A DNA stretch of 16,509 nucleotides from Halanaerobiaceae bacterium (GTDB lineage: Bacteria; Bacillota; Halanaerobiia; Halanaerobiales; Halarsenatibacteraceae): contig PWHA01000281.1 in NCBI GenBank assembly GCA_003554685.1, forward strand, positions 1 through 16,509, given 5' to 3'. Positions 1 to 8,247 of the stretch are shown one piece after another. The position numbers and the translations under genes are program-made. The notes under the pieces were generated by a model. The model ran no database searches and was not told the origin of the DNA. It saw only the letters and a list, made by a program, of their open reading frames with translations. Every line of letters starts with the position of its first letter. The first letter of the stretch is position 1.

Positions 1-443
1 ACAAAATCAGCAAAATCATCGAGTCCGGATATATCAAATTCAACTGGAGCAACTCCTTTTCTGGTCAGGGTAATGGGAAAAGACATGCCGGCCTGTTCAA
101 AATCACCCCTGATTTCATTACTGTCCTCACTGAGCTCGGCTTTGACCTGAGGATCTCCGGGAATACCCTCCAGCCTAAAAGTTATCATGCTGTTCTCTAC
201 TGTTAGTGGAGCCAGGTTAATGTCATAGGCTCCCTGAGCAGGAATATCCATCAAGCCGATCAGACTGCCATTATCTTCTGTGAAAACTACATTAAGACCC
301 AGGGGACTGCCCGGTATTTCAATGGCTCCCTGCCATTCTCCCGCGAATTGCTGAACTGCAGATGCCGGAGTAACGATTACCAGAAGAAGAAGAACCGCCA
401 GCAGGACAACAATCCTTGATTTTCTTAAAAACTTATTAAACAT
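1..443 (-). CDS. Secreted protein, N-terminal part (alpha/beta-hydrolase-associated front domain), cut by window edge
   Basis: Translating the minus strand from the ATG at 443 gives 147 residues open to the window edge. It begins with a signal peptide: basic start MFNKFLRKSR, then a long hydrophobic stretch and an AxA-type site (TPASA) near residue 29. The mature part starts with FAGEWQGAIEIPG and continues as alternating beta strands, including a LTRKG segment near residue 130. From memory, this GxWxGxxxxPG pattern is found in the non-catalytic front domain of exported alpha/beta hydrolases of the S33/dienelactone-hydrolase type. The catalytic domain would lie to the left of the window, so no nucleophile elbow or triad can be seen. 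AGAAAGGG lies about 10 nt before the ATG as a fair ribosome binding site. It lies on the pump strand but is separated by 1 kb, so it is probably transcribed separately. The start and export signal are well supported; the family is moderately sure. Confidence 0.62.
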   Translation of the reverse strand, partial: MFNKFLRKSRIVVLLAVLLLLVIVTPASAVQQFAGEWQGAIEIPGSPLGLNVVFTEDNGSLIGLMDIPAQGAYDINLAPLTVENSMITFRLEGIPGDPQVKAELSEDSNEIRGDFEQAGMSFPITLTRKGVAPVEFDISGLDDFADF

Positions 444-1462
444 TTTTTTCAACCCTTTCTGATTGCAGTTTTAATTTTCTAAACTTTAAATACAAATTTA
501 ATTTATGGTTCGCCAACAAAAAGGTCTGTTTCGCAGATTAAAACCCAAAACCACACTATATGTTGCATTGAATTGATCTACAATCCACTATATATAGTAC
601 CAAGAATAATATTTATACCTTTCTGTGGGCAAACCAATTTATTAAATTTAAATAACTGCAGCTGCCGGGTATAATTAAAATTACCCGATAGATGCAGGGT
701 GTGCCGATAAAACATTTCAAAATCTTATCTATTTTTTTTAATTCGAAACCATTATATCATAAATCTATTTAGTTGACTATAGGTTTACTGTTTTTTGATA
801 ATTTTTTTCAGCTTTAACCTCGATAGATCCCTGGAGAGATCTATGGATCTAAAGTACGAGTTGGCAGCAAGTTCATCATCCAGAAGATCATCCAGAAGTT
901 CAAGATTTCAAATTTATTTTTAATTTTCTGCAAATTTAGCAAAAACTCTGCTTTGAATGAACTTAAAGATCTTCTCATAATCCCTTGACTTAATAGGTTC
1001 TTCTCGTCATCAGTTGGTAAAAGACTCGATGTATGCTAAAAATCATTGCTGCTTATTCCTTTAATTGCTGGGTTTTAAAAGGATTTGAAGCTGTGGGCAC
1101 AAACTTGCTCTGTTTTTTTCAATTAAAGATGTCTCTTATCTGCCTTATTGTAAGGAAGAGCGGAAGGTTTCCACCAACCGATATGGAGAAGAACCACTTA
1201 ATATAAATAGATTTGTCCGAAATATAAATTCCTGCATTCCTTTAAAAAAAAATTTTCAGACACATTACACATGCTTTTTCTGCAAGTACAGCAAAATGAT
1301 CAGAGAATAATCTCGTAAAAATTAGCCAAATATTTGTTTAACATAGAATTAATTTCGCAAAAGCAGCCAAATATCTGGTTTACGTGCCAGAAGCTTTGTG
1401 TGCCCTGTCTCTCTTCTATGAATTTTCTGTTAATTACTGTCCTTCAATGCCGGATTGCCTGC
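444..1462. other. A+T-rich gap of about 1 kb without a convincing gene
   Basis: No frame here shows recognisable protein similarity. The stretch is strongly A+T-rich. It holds a perfect palindrome ACTATATATAGT (587-598), a nested hairpin (656-697), a 12-bp tandem repeat ATCATCCAGAAG (875-886 and 887-898), and a 27-bp imperfect inverted repeat (991-1017 against 1174-1200). A direct repeat AGCCAAATAT also occurs at 1324 and 1365. A minus-strand stretch from 1035 to 785 reads as about 83 codons if one frameshift near 905 is allowed, which may be a decayed gene. No clear terminator was found just after the permease stop at 1463. Confidence 0.5.
656..697. repeat. Nested inverted repeat (hairpin or operator)
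   Basis: The outer arms CTGCA (656-660) and TGCAG (693-697) enclose the inner arms CGGGTA (666-671) and TACCCG (682-687). The internal loops are 5 nt on each side and the central spacer is 10 nt. The equal spacing makes it more regular than chance palindromes in A+T-rich DNA. It lies about 215 bp upstream of the secreted-protein gene that starts at 443, so it could be an operator or a leader hairpin. Neither role is shown by the sequence. Confidence 0.35.
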
Positions 1463-4400
1463 TTAGCTTACCAGGCTCTTCAATCTTTCAGTAAAGCCGT
1501 CCAGCAGGGAGTAGATCACCGGCAGGAATATCAGTGTCAGAAAGGTGGAAGTCAGCAGACCGCCGATAACAACCACGGCCATGGGAGCCTGAGCCTCTGC
1601 TCCCTCACCCAGCCCGACTGCCAGGGGCAGCAGGGCCAGCATGGTGGTCAGTGCAGTCATGGTAATCGGCCGCAGCCGGATCATACCGGCGTTGATCAGA
1701 GCCTTCCGCCGGCTCTGACCCTGACGGCGCAGAATGTTGACATAGTCTACCAGTACAATGGCATTGTTTACCACAATTCCAACCAGCATTATCACCCCGA
1801 TAATTGAGACCACACTCAGGTTATGACCGGTAAGAAAAAGTCCACCAACCACCCCGATGAGTGCCAGGGGCACCGAGAACATAATTGCGAAGGGATGGAC
1901 CAGTGATTCAAATTGAGCGGCCATAATCATATAGATTAAAACAACAGCCAGGGCAAAGGCATAGAACAGGTCACCGAAGGCCTCTTCCATCTCCTCCGCT
2001 TCTCCGGTTATGTCCAGCAGATAGCCTTCAGTCAGCTGATAATCAACCAGTTCGGCTTCAATATCTTCAATAACGCTGCCTAGATCCCGACCGTTCAAAT
2101 TAGCAGTGACCCGGGCCGTCCGCTCCTGGTCTTCCCGGTCTATCTGAACCGGGCCGTCGACAACTTCAATGTCAGCAATCTCCTGCAATTCAATTAAACC
2201 TGCCTCCGGTGAGGCCACTCTCAGACGGCGCAGATCTGCCAGGCTCTCCCGGCCGCTTTTAGCCAGCCTGACCCGGATATCATGTTCATCGCCGGCAACC
2301 CGGTACTGAGAAGCAACCTGACCGTCAATACCGGTATTGACGGTCTGAGCAATCAGGACAGCCGGTATGCCGAGATCCGAACTTCGGGACCGGTCAACCC
2401 GGACCACCACCTCGGGCCGGGCTTCTTCAAAACTGGTCTGAACGTTGCTGGTACCTTCGACCTCTCCCAGCAGCAGGGCCAGCTCCTCAGAATGTTCTTC
2501 CAGGGTATCCAGCTCGGGCCCCTGCAGTCTCAGGGCAATCGGGGCTCCTCCCATCATACCACCCAGATCAACGGCCATATCGGTAACAGTGATATCAGCC
2601 CGGGGAATACCTGCAGTCAGCTGCCTTATTTCTTCAGCAAACCCGGTGGTACTTCTCTCCCGCTCCCCCCGGGAAACCAGACTGACCTCAATCGAGGACT
2701 GATGGGAGGCTCCTCCTCCCAGACCCAGCATGGCAGCCTGGCCTCCGGCTGCACCTATGCTGGTATAGACTGTTTCCACTTCTGGTAGGCCGGCAATTAT
2801 CTCCTCAACCTCCAGGGTAACCTGACGGGTTTCTGAGAGTATCATGCCCTGGGGCAGTTCCATCTCCACCATTATTTCTCCTTCATCCATGGGTGGAATA
2901 AACTCGGCACCAATCCCGGTCAGAAGCAGCATGCTGCCGGCAAAGAGCAGCAGCACCACAGTCACGGTTACAGCCCGGTGGCCCAGAGCAATTTCAAGAA
3001 AGCTGCCGTAGAGGGTTTTAACCCTGCTGCCAGCTCTGTCCAGCTTGCTCATATCAATCCTCTGGCTCACCCTGCCGTTTAGCATGCGTGAGGCCAGCAT
3101 GGGAATTAAAGAGAGGGCCACCAGCAGAGAGGCCAGCAGGGAGAAAGCCACGGTCATGGCCAGTTCACTGAAAATCTCGGAAGCCAGGCCCTCGATATAA
3201 ACAATGGGAAGAAAAACTGCGACGGTCGTCAGGGTAGAGGCAGTAATGGCTGTGGCAACTTCTCCGCTGCCTTCGGTGGCTGCCAGCATCGGTTCTTTCC
3301 CGTTCTGCCGCAGGCGATAAATATTTTCAATAACCACAATGGCATTATCGACCAGCATCCCGATTCCCAGAGCCAGTCCACCCAGGGTCATAATGTTAAA
3401 GGTTAGATCGGCAAAAAACATCAGCACAAAGGTGGCCACAATCGAGATGGGAATGGCCAGACCGATGATTATGGTAGTTTTAATACTTCTTAAGAACAAA
3501 TATAAAACTATAATTGCAATAAGAGCCCCAATTGCTGCATTGAAAGCCAGATTAGTGATGACATCAATGATAAATTCTGCTTCATCATAAACATAATCCA
3601 GGTTAATATCATCAGGATTTTCTGCCTGAATTTCTGATATTTCTCCCGAAATTCTCTGGGAAACCAGCACGGTATTGGCTCCACTTTCCCGCTGAATTGA
3701 AAGACCGATGCCCTCAACCCCGTTGATCCGGGTGTACTGATCAATATCACTTTCCCCGTCAACTACTTCAGCCACCTCAGCCAGCCTGAGCCCGCTTTCA
3801 TTTAACTGCAGACTTTCAATCTCAGCCACAGACTGAAATTCCCCGGTGGTCCTGGTCAGCAGGGCTGTTCTACCGTCCTGAATTTCACCGCCAGGCAGTC
3901 GCAGATTTTCCGACTGCAGAGTTTCTGTAAGATCACTCAGGATCAGCCCGTATCCGTGAAGTTTGTCCTGATCCACATTGACCTGAATCTCCCGTTCCCG
4001 GCCTCCGGTAATATCAACAGTGGCAACTCCTTCCAGCCGTTCCAGCCGGGAAACCAGGACATCTTCAGCCCAGGCGGTTAGCTCTTGGATCTCCCTATCA
4101 CCGGAAATCCCCAGAGTAACCATAGGCAGCATCTCGGGATCAAAACCGACCACTATGGGATCAGAAGCTTCATCGGGCAAAAATCCCCGGACGAGATCGA
4201 TCTGTTCCCGGACATCCAGCATGGCAAAATCCATATCAGCCCCAAAGGAAAATTCTGCCATAACCATCGATTGATTCGGACTGGAGACAGAAGAAATCCC
4301 CTCCAGACCATCCACGGTGCTGACCGTGTCCTCAATCGGTCTGGTAATCAGGGTTTCAATTTCCTCGGGAGCAGCACCTTCATAATCAGTTAAAATGGCA

Positions 4401-4534
4401 ACTACCGGGAATTCCAGGTCGGGAAAAAGATCCAGTCCCAGATCTCCCAGGCTGACAGAACCTAAAAAGACGATAATCAGAATGGCCATGATGGTGAAAA
4501 CAGGTCGCTTTACTGTGAATTTAGAAAGATTCAT
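1463..4534 (-). CDS. RND-family efflux permease (AcrB/HAE1-like)
   Basis: Inner-membrane proton-driven pump subunit of about 1023 residues, the normal length for AcrB-type RND proteins. I chose the ATG at 4534 (MNLSKFTVKRPVFTIM), the canonical RND beginning; an upstream in-frame ATG at 4561 would add nine atypical residues. GGTGG and GGAGA sit just before 4534. TM1 spans about residues 11-31, and two repeated halves each carry a large periplasmic domain and a membrane bundle. The TM4 motif LVDNAIVVIENI is near 394-405, TM10 has VGIVVNNAIVLVDY near 918-931, and MIMAAQFESLVHP near 869-881 is typical. The AcrB relay pair Asp-Asp of TM4 is Asp-Asn here, and the TM10 Lys position is Asn/Val, as in many RND proteins outside the classical AcrB group. 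The start overlaps the adaptor stop by 14 bp, pointing to translational coupling. Substrate range cannot be read from sequence. Confidence 0.95.
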   Translation of the reverse strand: MNLSKFTVKRPVFTIMAILIIVFLGSVSLGDLGLDLFPDLEFPVVAILTDYEGAAPEEIETLITRPIEDTVSTVDGLEGISSVSSPNQSMVMAEFSFGADMDFAMLDVREQIDLVRGFLPDEASDPIVVGFDPEMLPMVTLGISGDREIQELTAWAEDVLVSRLERLEGVATVDITGGREREIQVNVDQDKLHGYGLILSDLTETLQSENLRLPGGEIQDGRTALLTRTTGEFQSVAEIESLQLNESGLRLAEVAEVVDGESDIDQYTRINGVEGIGLSIQRESGANTVLVSQRISGEISEIQAENPDDINLDYVYDEAEFIIDVITNLAFNAAIGALIAIIVLYLFLRSIKTTIIIGLAIPISIVATFVLMFFADLTFNIMTLGGLALGIGMLVDNAIVVIENIYRLRQNGKEPMLAATEGSGEVATAITASTLTTVAVFLPIVYIEGLASEIFSELAMTVAFSLLASLLVALSLIPMLASRMLNGRVSQRIDMSKLDRAGSRVKTLYGSFLEIALGHRAVTVTVVLLLFAGSMLLLTGIGAEFIPPMDEGEIMVEMELPQGMILSETRQVTLEVEEIIAGLPEVETVYTSIGAAGGQAAMLGLGGGASHQSSIEVSLVSRGERERSTTGFAEEIRQLTAGIPRADITVTDMAVDLGGMMGGAPIALRLQGPELDTLEEHSEELALLLGEVEGTSNVQTSFEEARPEVVVRVDRSRSSDLGIPAVLIAQTVNTGIDGQVASQYRVAGDEHDIRVRLAKSGRESLADLRRLRVASPEAGLIELQEIADIEVVDGPVQIDREDQERTARVTANLNGRDLGSVIEDIEAELVDYQLTEGYLLDITGEAEEMEEAFGDLFYAFALAVVLIYMIMAAQFESLVHPFAIMFSVPLALIGVVGGLFLTGHNLSVVSIIGVIMLVGIVVNNAIVLVDYVNILRRQGQSRRKALINAGMIRLRPITMTALTTMLALLPLAVGLGEGAEAQAPMAVVVIGGLLTSTFLTLIFLPVIYSLLDGFTERLKSLVS

Positions 4535-6170
4535 TCTCCACCACCTTAACGGCCTGACCATCTACAAGGTGATCATGGTCGTACAGCACAACCTGATCGC
4601 CCTCCTGGAGACCGGAAGTAATCTCAACCCGGTTATCCGAACGCAGCCCGGTTCTGACAGTCTGGCGCCGGGCCAGCCCGTTTTCCACCAGATAGACAGC
4701 CTCTTCAGCCTGGCCTTCAGGGGTAAAGATGGCATCGGGGGGAACCAGCAGAGCCTCCTCTGCTTCCCGGATGACAAATTCTACCCTACCGCGCATCCCA
4801 GCTCTAATGGCATGTTCGGAATTGGCCACAGTTACCTCCACCGGGAAACCCCCCTGCTCACCGGCCATGGGAGCAACAGAGCTGATCCTGCCGATAAATT
4901 CTTCACCCGGCAGTCCATTGACCTTCACCAGGGCTTCAGCCCCGGATTCAAGCAGACCTACATAGGGTTCATTGACACTGGCCGTGGCCTTGATTTCATC
5001 GAGATTTACCAGATAAAAGAGTGGATTCCCGGGAGCGGCCATCTCTCCGGCATCCATCTCAACAGCAGCAACCACCCCGTCGGCCGGAGCGGCTATTTCA
5101 ATATTATCATAGGCTATTCTGGCCAGTTCCAGTCCGGCCCGGGCCTGTTTGACCTGGGCTTCTACAGCTTCAAGCTCTTCTTCAGTCGGACCCCGCTCAG
5201 CTTCGGCCAGCATTGCTTCAGCCCCCTCTAAAGCCGCACTAGCTGCCTCATACTGGGTTCTGGCCTGGGATACCATACGCTCCTCTTCCACCCTGAAATC
5301 ATAAAGTTCCTCGGTCATATCCTTGAATTTCCGGGCTCCTTCCAGAGCTATCTCTGACTGTTTGACCCGATCTTCAGCAGTTTCCAGCTGGGTTTCAGCC
5401 TGATCTCTGCCGGTCTTAATTTCATTATACTGCTGCTCGCTGATGGCTCCCTGTTCATAGAGGCTGGCCATTCGCTGATAGTTATCCTCGGCTTCCTGAA
5501 AGGCCAGTTCAGCCTGGCGGTGTTCCTTCTCAGCCATATCAAGCTGAACTTCAGCCTGTTCCAGTTCATTTTTAACCTGCTCCAGCTCCATATCATCTGG
5601 AGTCCGCTCCCGATAAATTTCCTCGGCATAGCCGACCTCATCCCGGGCTCCCTCCACAGAAAGCCGGGCTTCTTCGACCTGGGCTCCAACCTGCTGTAAT
5701 TCCTCAGGAGTAGCTCCCATTTCCAGTCTGGCAAACTCCGCCTGAGCAGCTTCCAGGCCGGCCTCAGCCTGCTCCAGTTCAGCCCGGTAGCGCTCATCAT
5801 CCAGCTCAGCCAGGAGCTGACCTTGTTCAACCCGGTCACCAACTTCTACTTCAATCCGTTCTATTTCGCCTTCCAGCCGGGGCAGGACAGCATATTCACT
5901 GACGGGCTGCATTACAGCACTAAAGCTGTTTCTTTCCTGAATAACATCGGTTATAACCTCTGCTCCGATTACCCGCAAAGCTCTCTCTTCTTCCAGTTCC
6001 TCAACCCCAGCCTGGACAGCAGCCGCTTCTTCCTCCCCGGTTTCCAGCCCGGTTTCAAGAAAGGAATTTCCAGCCAGAAAATAACCGGCCAGCAGCCCGG
6101 CCAGAATCAGGGCAGCACAAATCGTTAGAAAAAAAATATTTCCAGTAATTTTGTTGAGTAAAGCTCTCAC
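4521..6170 (-). CDS. RND efflux adaptor (HlyD/AcrA-type membrane fusion protein) with long coiled coil
   Basis: Periplasmic adaptor linking the permease to the TolC-like channel; 549 residues, longer than the 370-450 usual for AcrA/MacA relatives. It starts at GTG (6170), sharing the 4-bp GTGA overlap with the channel stop and preceded by GAGGTGG. One membrane anchor lies at about residues 12-34, with no lipobox cysteine. A lipoyl half follows (about 92-122), then a very long Glu-rich helical hairpin (about 123-356) and the second lipoyl half (APADGVVAAVEMDAGEM, from 361). The beta barrel (about 390-470) and membrane-proximal domain (ALLVPPDAIF onward) complete it. The hairpin tip carries R-x3-L-x5-IS-x3-YN (residues 233-249), matching the RLS motif that contacts TolC in known adaptors. 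Similar segments beginning GATPEEL (152) and GPTEEEL (328) suggest internal duplication in the hairpin. Confidence 0.93.
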   Translation of the reverse strand: MRALLNKITGNIFFLTICAALILAGLLAGYFLAGNSFLETGLETGEEEAAAVQAGVEELEEERALRVIGAEVITDVIQERNSFSAVMQPVSEYAVLPRLEGEIERIEVEVGDRVEQGQLLAELDDERYRAELEQAEAGLEAAQAEFARLEMGATPEELQQVGAQVEEARLSVEGARDEVGYAEEIYRERTPDDMELEQVKNELEQAEVQLDMAEKEHRQAELAFQEAEDNYQRMASLYEQGAISEQQYNEIKTGRDQAETQLETAEDRVKQSEIALEGARKFKDMTEELYDFRVEEERMVSQARTQYEAASAALEGAEAMLAEAERGPTEEELEAVEAQVKQARAGLELARIAYDNIEIAAPADGVVAAVEMDAGEMAAPGNPLFYLVNLDEIKATASVNEPYVGLLESGAEALVKVNGLPGEEFIGRISSVAPMAGEQGGFPVEVTVANSEHAIRAGMRGRVEFVIREAEEALLVPPDAIFTPEGQAEEAVYLVENGLARRQTVRTGLRSDNRVEITSGLQEGDQVVLYDHDHLVDGQAVKVVENESF

Positions 6171-7579
6171 TGAACAACCACCTCAAATAGTTTATCGGCT
6201 TCTCCCAGCACCAGATAGACATCAGCCACCGCTTCTATTCTGCTGAATTCAGCCTCCAGGCCGGTCAGCCGGGCCTGGTTTTTATCGGTTCTGGCATTGA
6301 GTACATCAGTGCTGGTTCCCACTCCTTCAGCATATCTCAGCTCGGCCAGGTCCACCCGGGCCTGAGTTTCCTTTAACCTTTCTGCAGCCAGTTCCTGCCG
6401 GCTCCGGGCATCCTGAAGAGCCCTGAGAGCCCGGCCGGCCTCCAGACGGAGGCCATCTTCCATTTCCTCCCGGCGATATTTCAGCTGCCTAAGCTCCGCC
6501 TCTGCCTGCTCAATCTCAGCCCGACGCCGGCCGCCAGAAAAAATGTCCAGGCTGACATTAACTGCCAGAGACCAGGAACTGTCTTCAAAGCCAAAGTCCT
6601 CATCCTCCCAGGAATAATTTCCCATCAAAGAAATTACCGGATAACGCTCTGCCTCTGCCAGATCCAGGCCGGCTTCCGAAACCTCCTGCTGATACTCAAA
6701 CTGCTCCAGACCGGGATTATCAGAGAGATCGAGATAATCTTCAGCCCCGACCAGGTCAAGCGCCCGCTCTTCCAGAGCGGCAAGCAGCCGCTGGCTGCTG
6801 TCAGCCAGAGTAATGCTGGTGCCTCTTTCCAGCCCCAGCAGGCTGCGAAAGCCTTCCCGGGCCAGGTCCAGACCGCTTTTGGACTCCATCAGCTCCTGTT
6901 CTACTTCAGAGAGAGCCACCCGGGCTTCATATAAATCAACTTTTGTTACCAGACCGGCATCCAGATTGGATCTGACAACATCTTTGTGAACCCTGACCTG
7001 TTCTCTAACCTCGCGCTGAAAATTAACCATCTCCCGGGCCAGAATAACCTCCTGATAGGTGGTGATAACCTCGTGAATCAGCTCCTGCCTCTCTCCGCTG
7101 AAACCGGACTCACCGGCCTGGTAGGCAGCTTCAGCCTGTTCAATGCCACTGCTGATCCGGCCGAAGGTAAAAACCGGCTGTTGCAGGGTTAACTCGGTCT
7201 GAAAAAGGCTGTCAGGCGGCTCAAAGGCTTCGGCAAAAATTTCATTCAGAATTTCATCAAGCCAGTCTATCCCCAGATCAAAATCAATTTCTTCAGCATC
7301 ACCGCCCATTCTGACATAACTGGTCGAAAGAGAAAGATCGGGATAACGGGCGGCTTCAGCTATATCAACCGCGGGACTCAAAGTCCTAATCTCTTCTTCT
7401 GCAGCCCTGAGGCTCAGGTTGTTTTCCAGGGCAATTTCCAGGCTTTCAGCCAGTGTAAGTTCCCGGGCTTCTGCTGACTCCACCAGCGGACCGGGGGACA
7501 GCAGCAGTCCGGTTAATAGTATTATTATAAAAAATATACCTGTCGGTTTAACGACCGGGAAGCTTGCTCTCACTGTCAT
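6167..7579 (-). CDS. TolC-family outer membrane efflux channel
   Basis: Outer-membrane factor of 470 residues, normal for the family. A signal peptide occupies about residues 1-38 (hydrophobic FFIIILLTGLLL, then ESAEA); no lipobox cysteine, so it is predicted non-lipidated. LTLAESLEIALENN at about 41-54 is the classical opening of the mature OEP domain. The two internal repeats are visible: LQQPVFTFGRISSGIEQA (132-149) corresponds to VSLDIFSGGRRRAEIEQA (342-359), and NLDAGLVTKVDLYEARV (205-221) to RYAEGVGTSTDVLNART (415-431). These G-x-x-(T/S)-x-x-D-(V/L) turns are typical of TolC helical barrels. The ATG at 7579 is 1 nt after the tetR stop; AAGGGGGT lies 11 nt before it. Its presence implies an outer membrane in the host. 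Confidence 0.93.
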   Translation of the reverse strand: MTVRASFPVVKPTGIFFIIILLTGLLLSPGPLVESAEARELTLAESLEIALENNLSLRAAEEEIRTLSPAVDIAEAARYPDLSLSTSYVRMGGDAEEIDFDLGIDWLDEILNEIFAEAFEPPDSLFQTELTLQQPVFTFGRISSGIEQAEAAYQAGESGFSGERQELIHEVITTYQEVILAREMVNFQREVREQVRVHKDVVRSNLDAGLVTKVDLYEARVALSEVEQELMESKSGLDLAREGFRSLLGLERGTSITLADSSQRLLAALEERALDLVGAEDYLDLSDNPGLEQFEYQQEVSEAGLDLAEAERYPVISLMGNYSWEDEDFGFEDSSWSLAVNVSLDIFSGGRRRAEIEQAEAELRQLKYRREEMEDGLRLEAGRALRALQDARSRQELAAERLKETQARVDLAELRYAEGVGTSTDVLNARTDKNQARLTGLEAEFSRIEAVADVYLVLGEADKLFEVVVQ

Positions 7580-7580
7580 T

Positions 7581-8150
7581 TCAAGATTCTACCCCCTTGA
7601 GATAGAGATCGAGAACAAAATCAACCAGCGTTTCCAGATCATAGCTGTCTTCAATGGTTGAGGGACCAAAAAAGCTGGTCAGTCCCAAAAAACTGCGGGC
7701 CATTAAACGGGAGTCTTTATCCTGGAGAAGTCCTTTTTCAATACCTTCAATTATTACCTCTTCAGTTTTGTCCAGGAAATTATTCTGCCAATTCCAGAGC
7801 TGTTTTTTAAACTCCGGATCTGGAGCCCCGCTCTGCATAAAAACAGCATAGGTGAGTTCGAAATTATCCCGGTAAAATCCTGCTATGGCTGCAATTATTC
7901 CCGCCAGTTTGTCCCTAACCATCAGGTTATTTTCTGTAATCTCTATAATCTCCTGAAACAGCCTGCTGATCACCTTGTTAATCATGGCCTCAAAAAGCTC
8001 CTGCTTGTTATCAAAGTAATAATACAGCGTGCCCTTGCTGGTATTTGAAGCCTCTACAATATCATCCATCCTGGTTGCATGAAAACCCTTGAGACAGAAA
8101 AGTTCCCGGGTGGCTTCAATTATTTCAGCCTTCGTTTTTTCTCTTTCCAC
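7581..8150 (-). CDS. TetR/AcrR-family transcriptional regulator, likely repressor of the pump operon
   Basis: Protein of 189 residues, typical for TetR-family one-component regulators. The N-terminal DNA-binding domain is clear: EIIEATRELFCLKGFHATRMDDIVEAS, then the recognition-helix region TSKGTLYYYFDNKQELF at about residues 38-53. The remaining all-helical part is the variable ligand-binding and dimerisation domain, so the inducer cannot be predicted. The start is GTG at 8150, supported by AGGAGTT about 9 nt upstream and by the correct N-terminal spacing of the helix-turn-helix. It is the first gene of the operon and ends 1 nt before the channel gene. A strong palindrome upstream of it (8183-8210) overlaps a promoter, which points to autorepression and co-induction with the pump. 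That regulatory logic is inferred from family behaviour. Confidence 0.93.
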   Translation of the reverse strand: MEREKTKAEIIEATRELFCLKGFHATRMDDIVEASNTSKGTLYYYFDNKQELFEAMINKVISRLFQEIIEITENNLMVRDKLAGIIAAIAGFYRDNFELTYAVFMQSGAPDPEFKKQLWNWQNNFLDKTEEVIIEGIEKGLLQDKDSRLMARSFLGLTSFFGPSTIEDSYDLETLVDFVLDLYLKGVES

Positions 8151-8172
8151 TCTGCTTCAACTCCTGTAAATA

Positions 8173-8202
8173 TTTATAATTTTTTATATACTGACCGGTC
8201 AG
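8173..8202 (-). promoter_or_regulatory. Promoter of the tetR-efflux operon
   Basis: On the minus strand, a -35-like CTGACC (8202-8197) and a -10-like TATAAA (8178-8173) are separated by 18 nt. The ribosome binding site and GTG start of tetR follow within 25 nt. The -35 and most of the spacer lie inside the palindromic operator, the usual arrangement for repression by occlusion. The -35 matches the consensus at 4 of 6 positions and the -10 at 5 of 6. Confidence 0.55.
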
Positions 8203-8210
8203 TCTATAAA
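8183..8210. promoter_or_regulatory. TetR-type operator palindrome
   Basis: The core ACTGACCGGTCAGT (8190-8203) is a perfect 14-bp palindrome. It extends outward as TTTATA and TATAAA arms to 8183-8210, with a single mismatched pair (8189 against 8204), giving 28 bp of dyad symmetry. TGACCGGTCA-like cores are familiar TetR/AcrR binding sites. Its place 33 bp upstream of the tetR start, over the -35 region, makes autoregulation the most likely role. Confidence 0.75.
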
Positions 8211-8247
8211 CAGTAAAAAAATAATAACATACCTATAATAACAATGC

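Noticed and set aside
843..923. Small plus-strand frame of 26 codons with a good GGAGAG site, Ser/Arg-rich.
   Set aside because: Very short, composed mainly of the 12-bp tandem repeat, and without promoter or similarity evidence.
4395..5231. Plus-strand open frame of 278 codons inside the adaptor and permease genes.
   Set aside because: It lies opposite two well-supported genes, has no family features and reads as the antisense of their codons.
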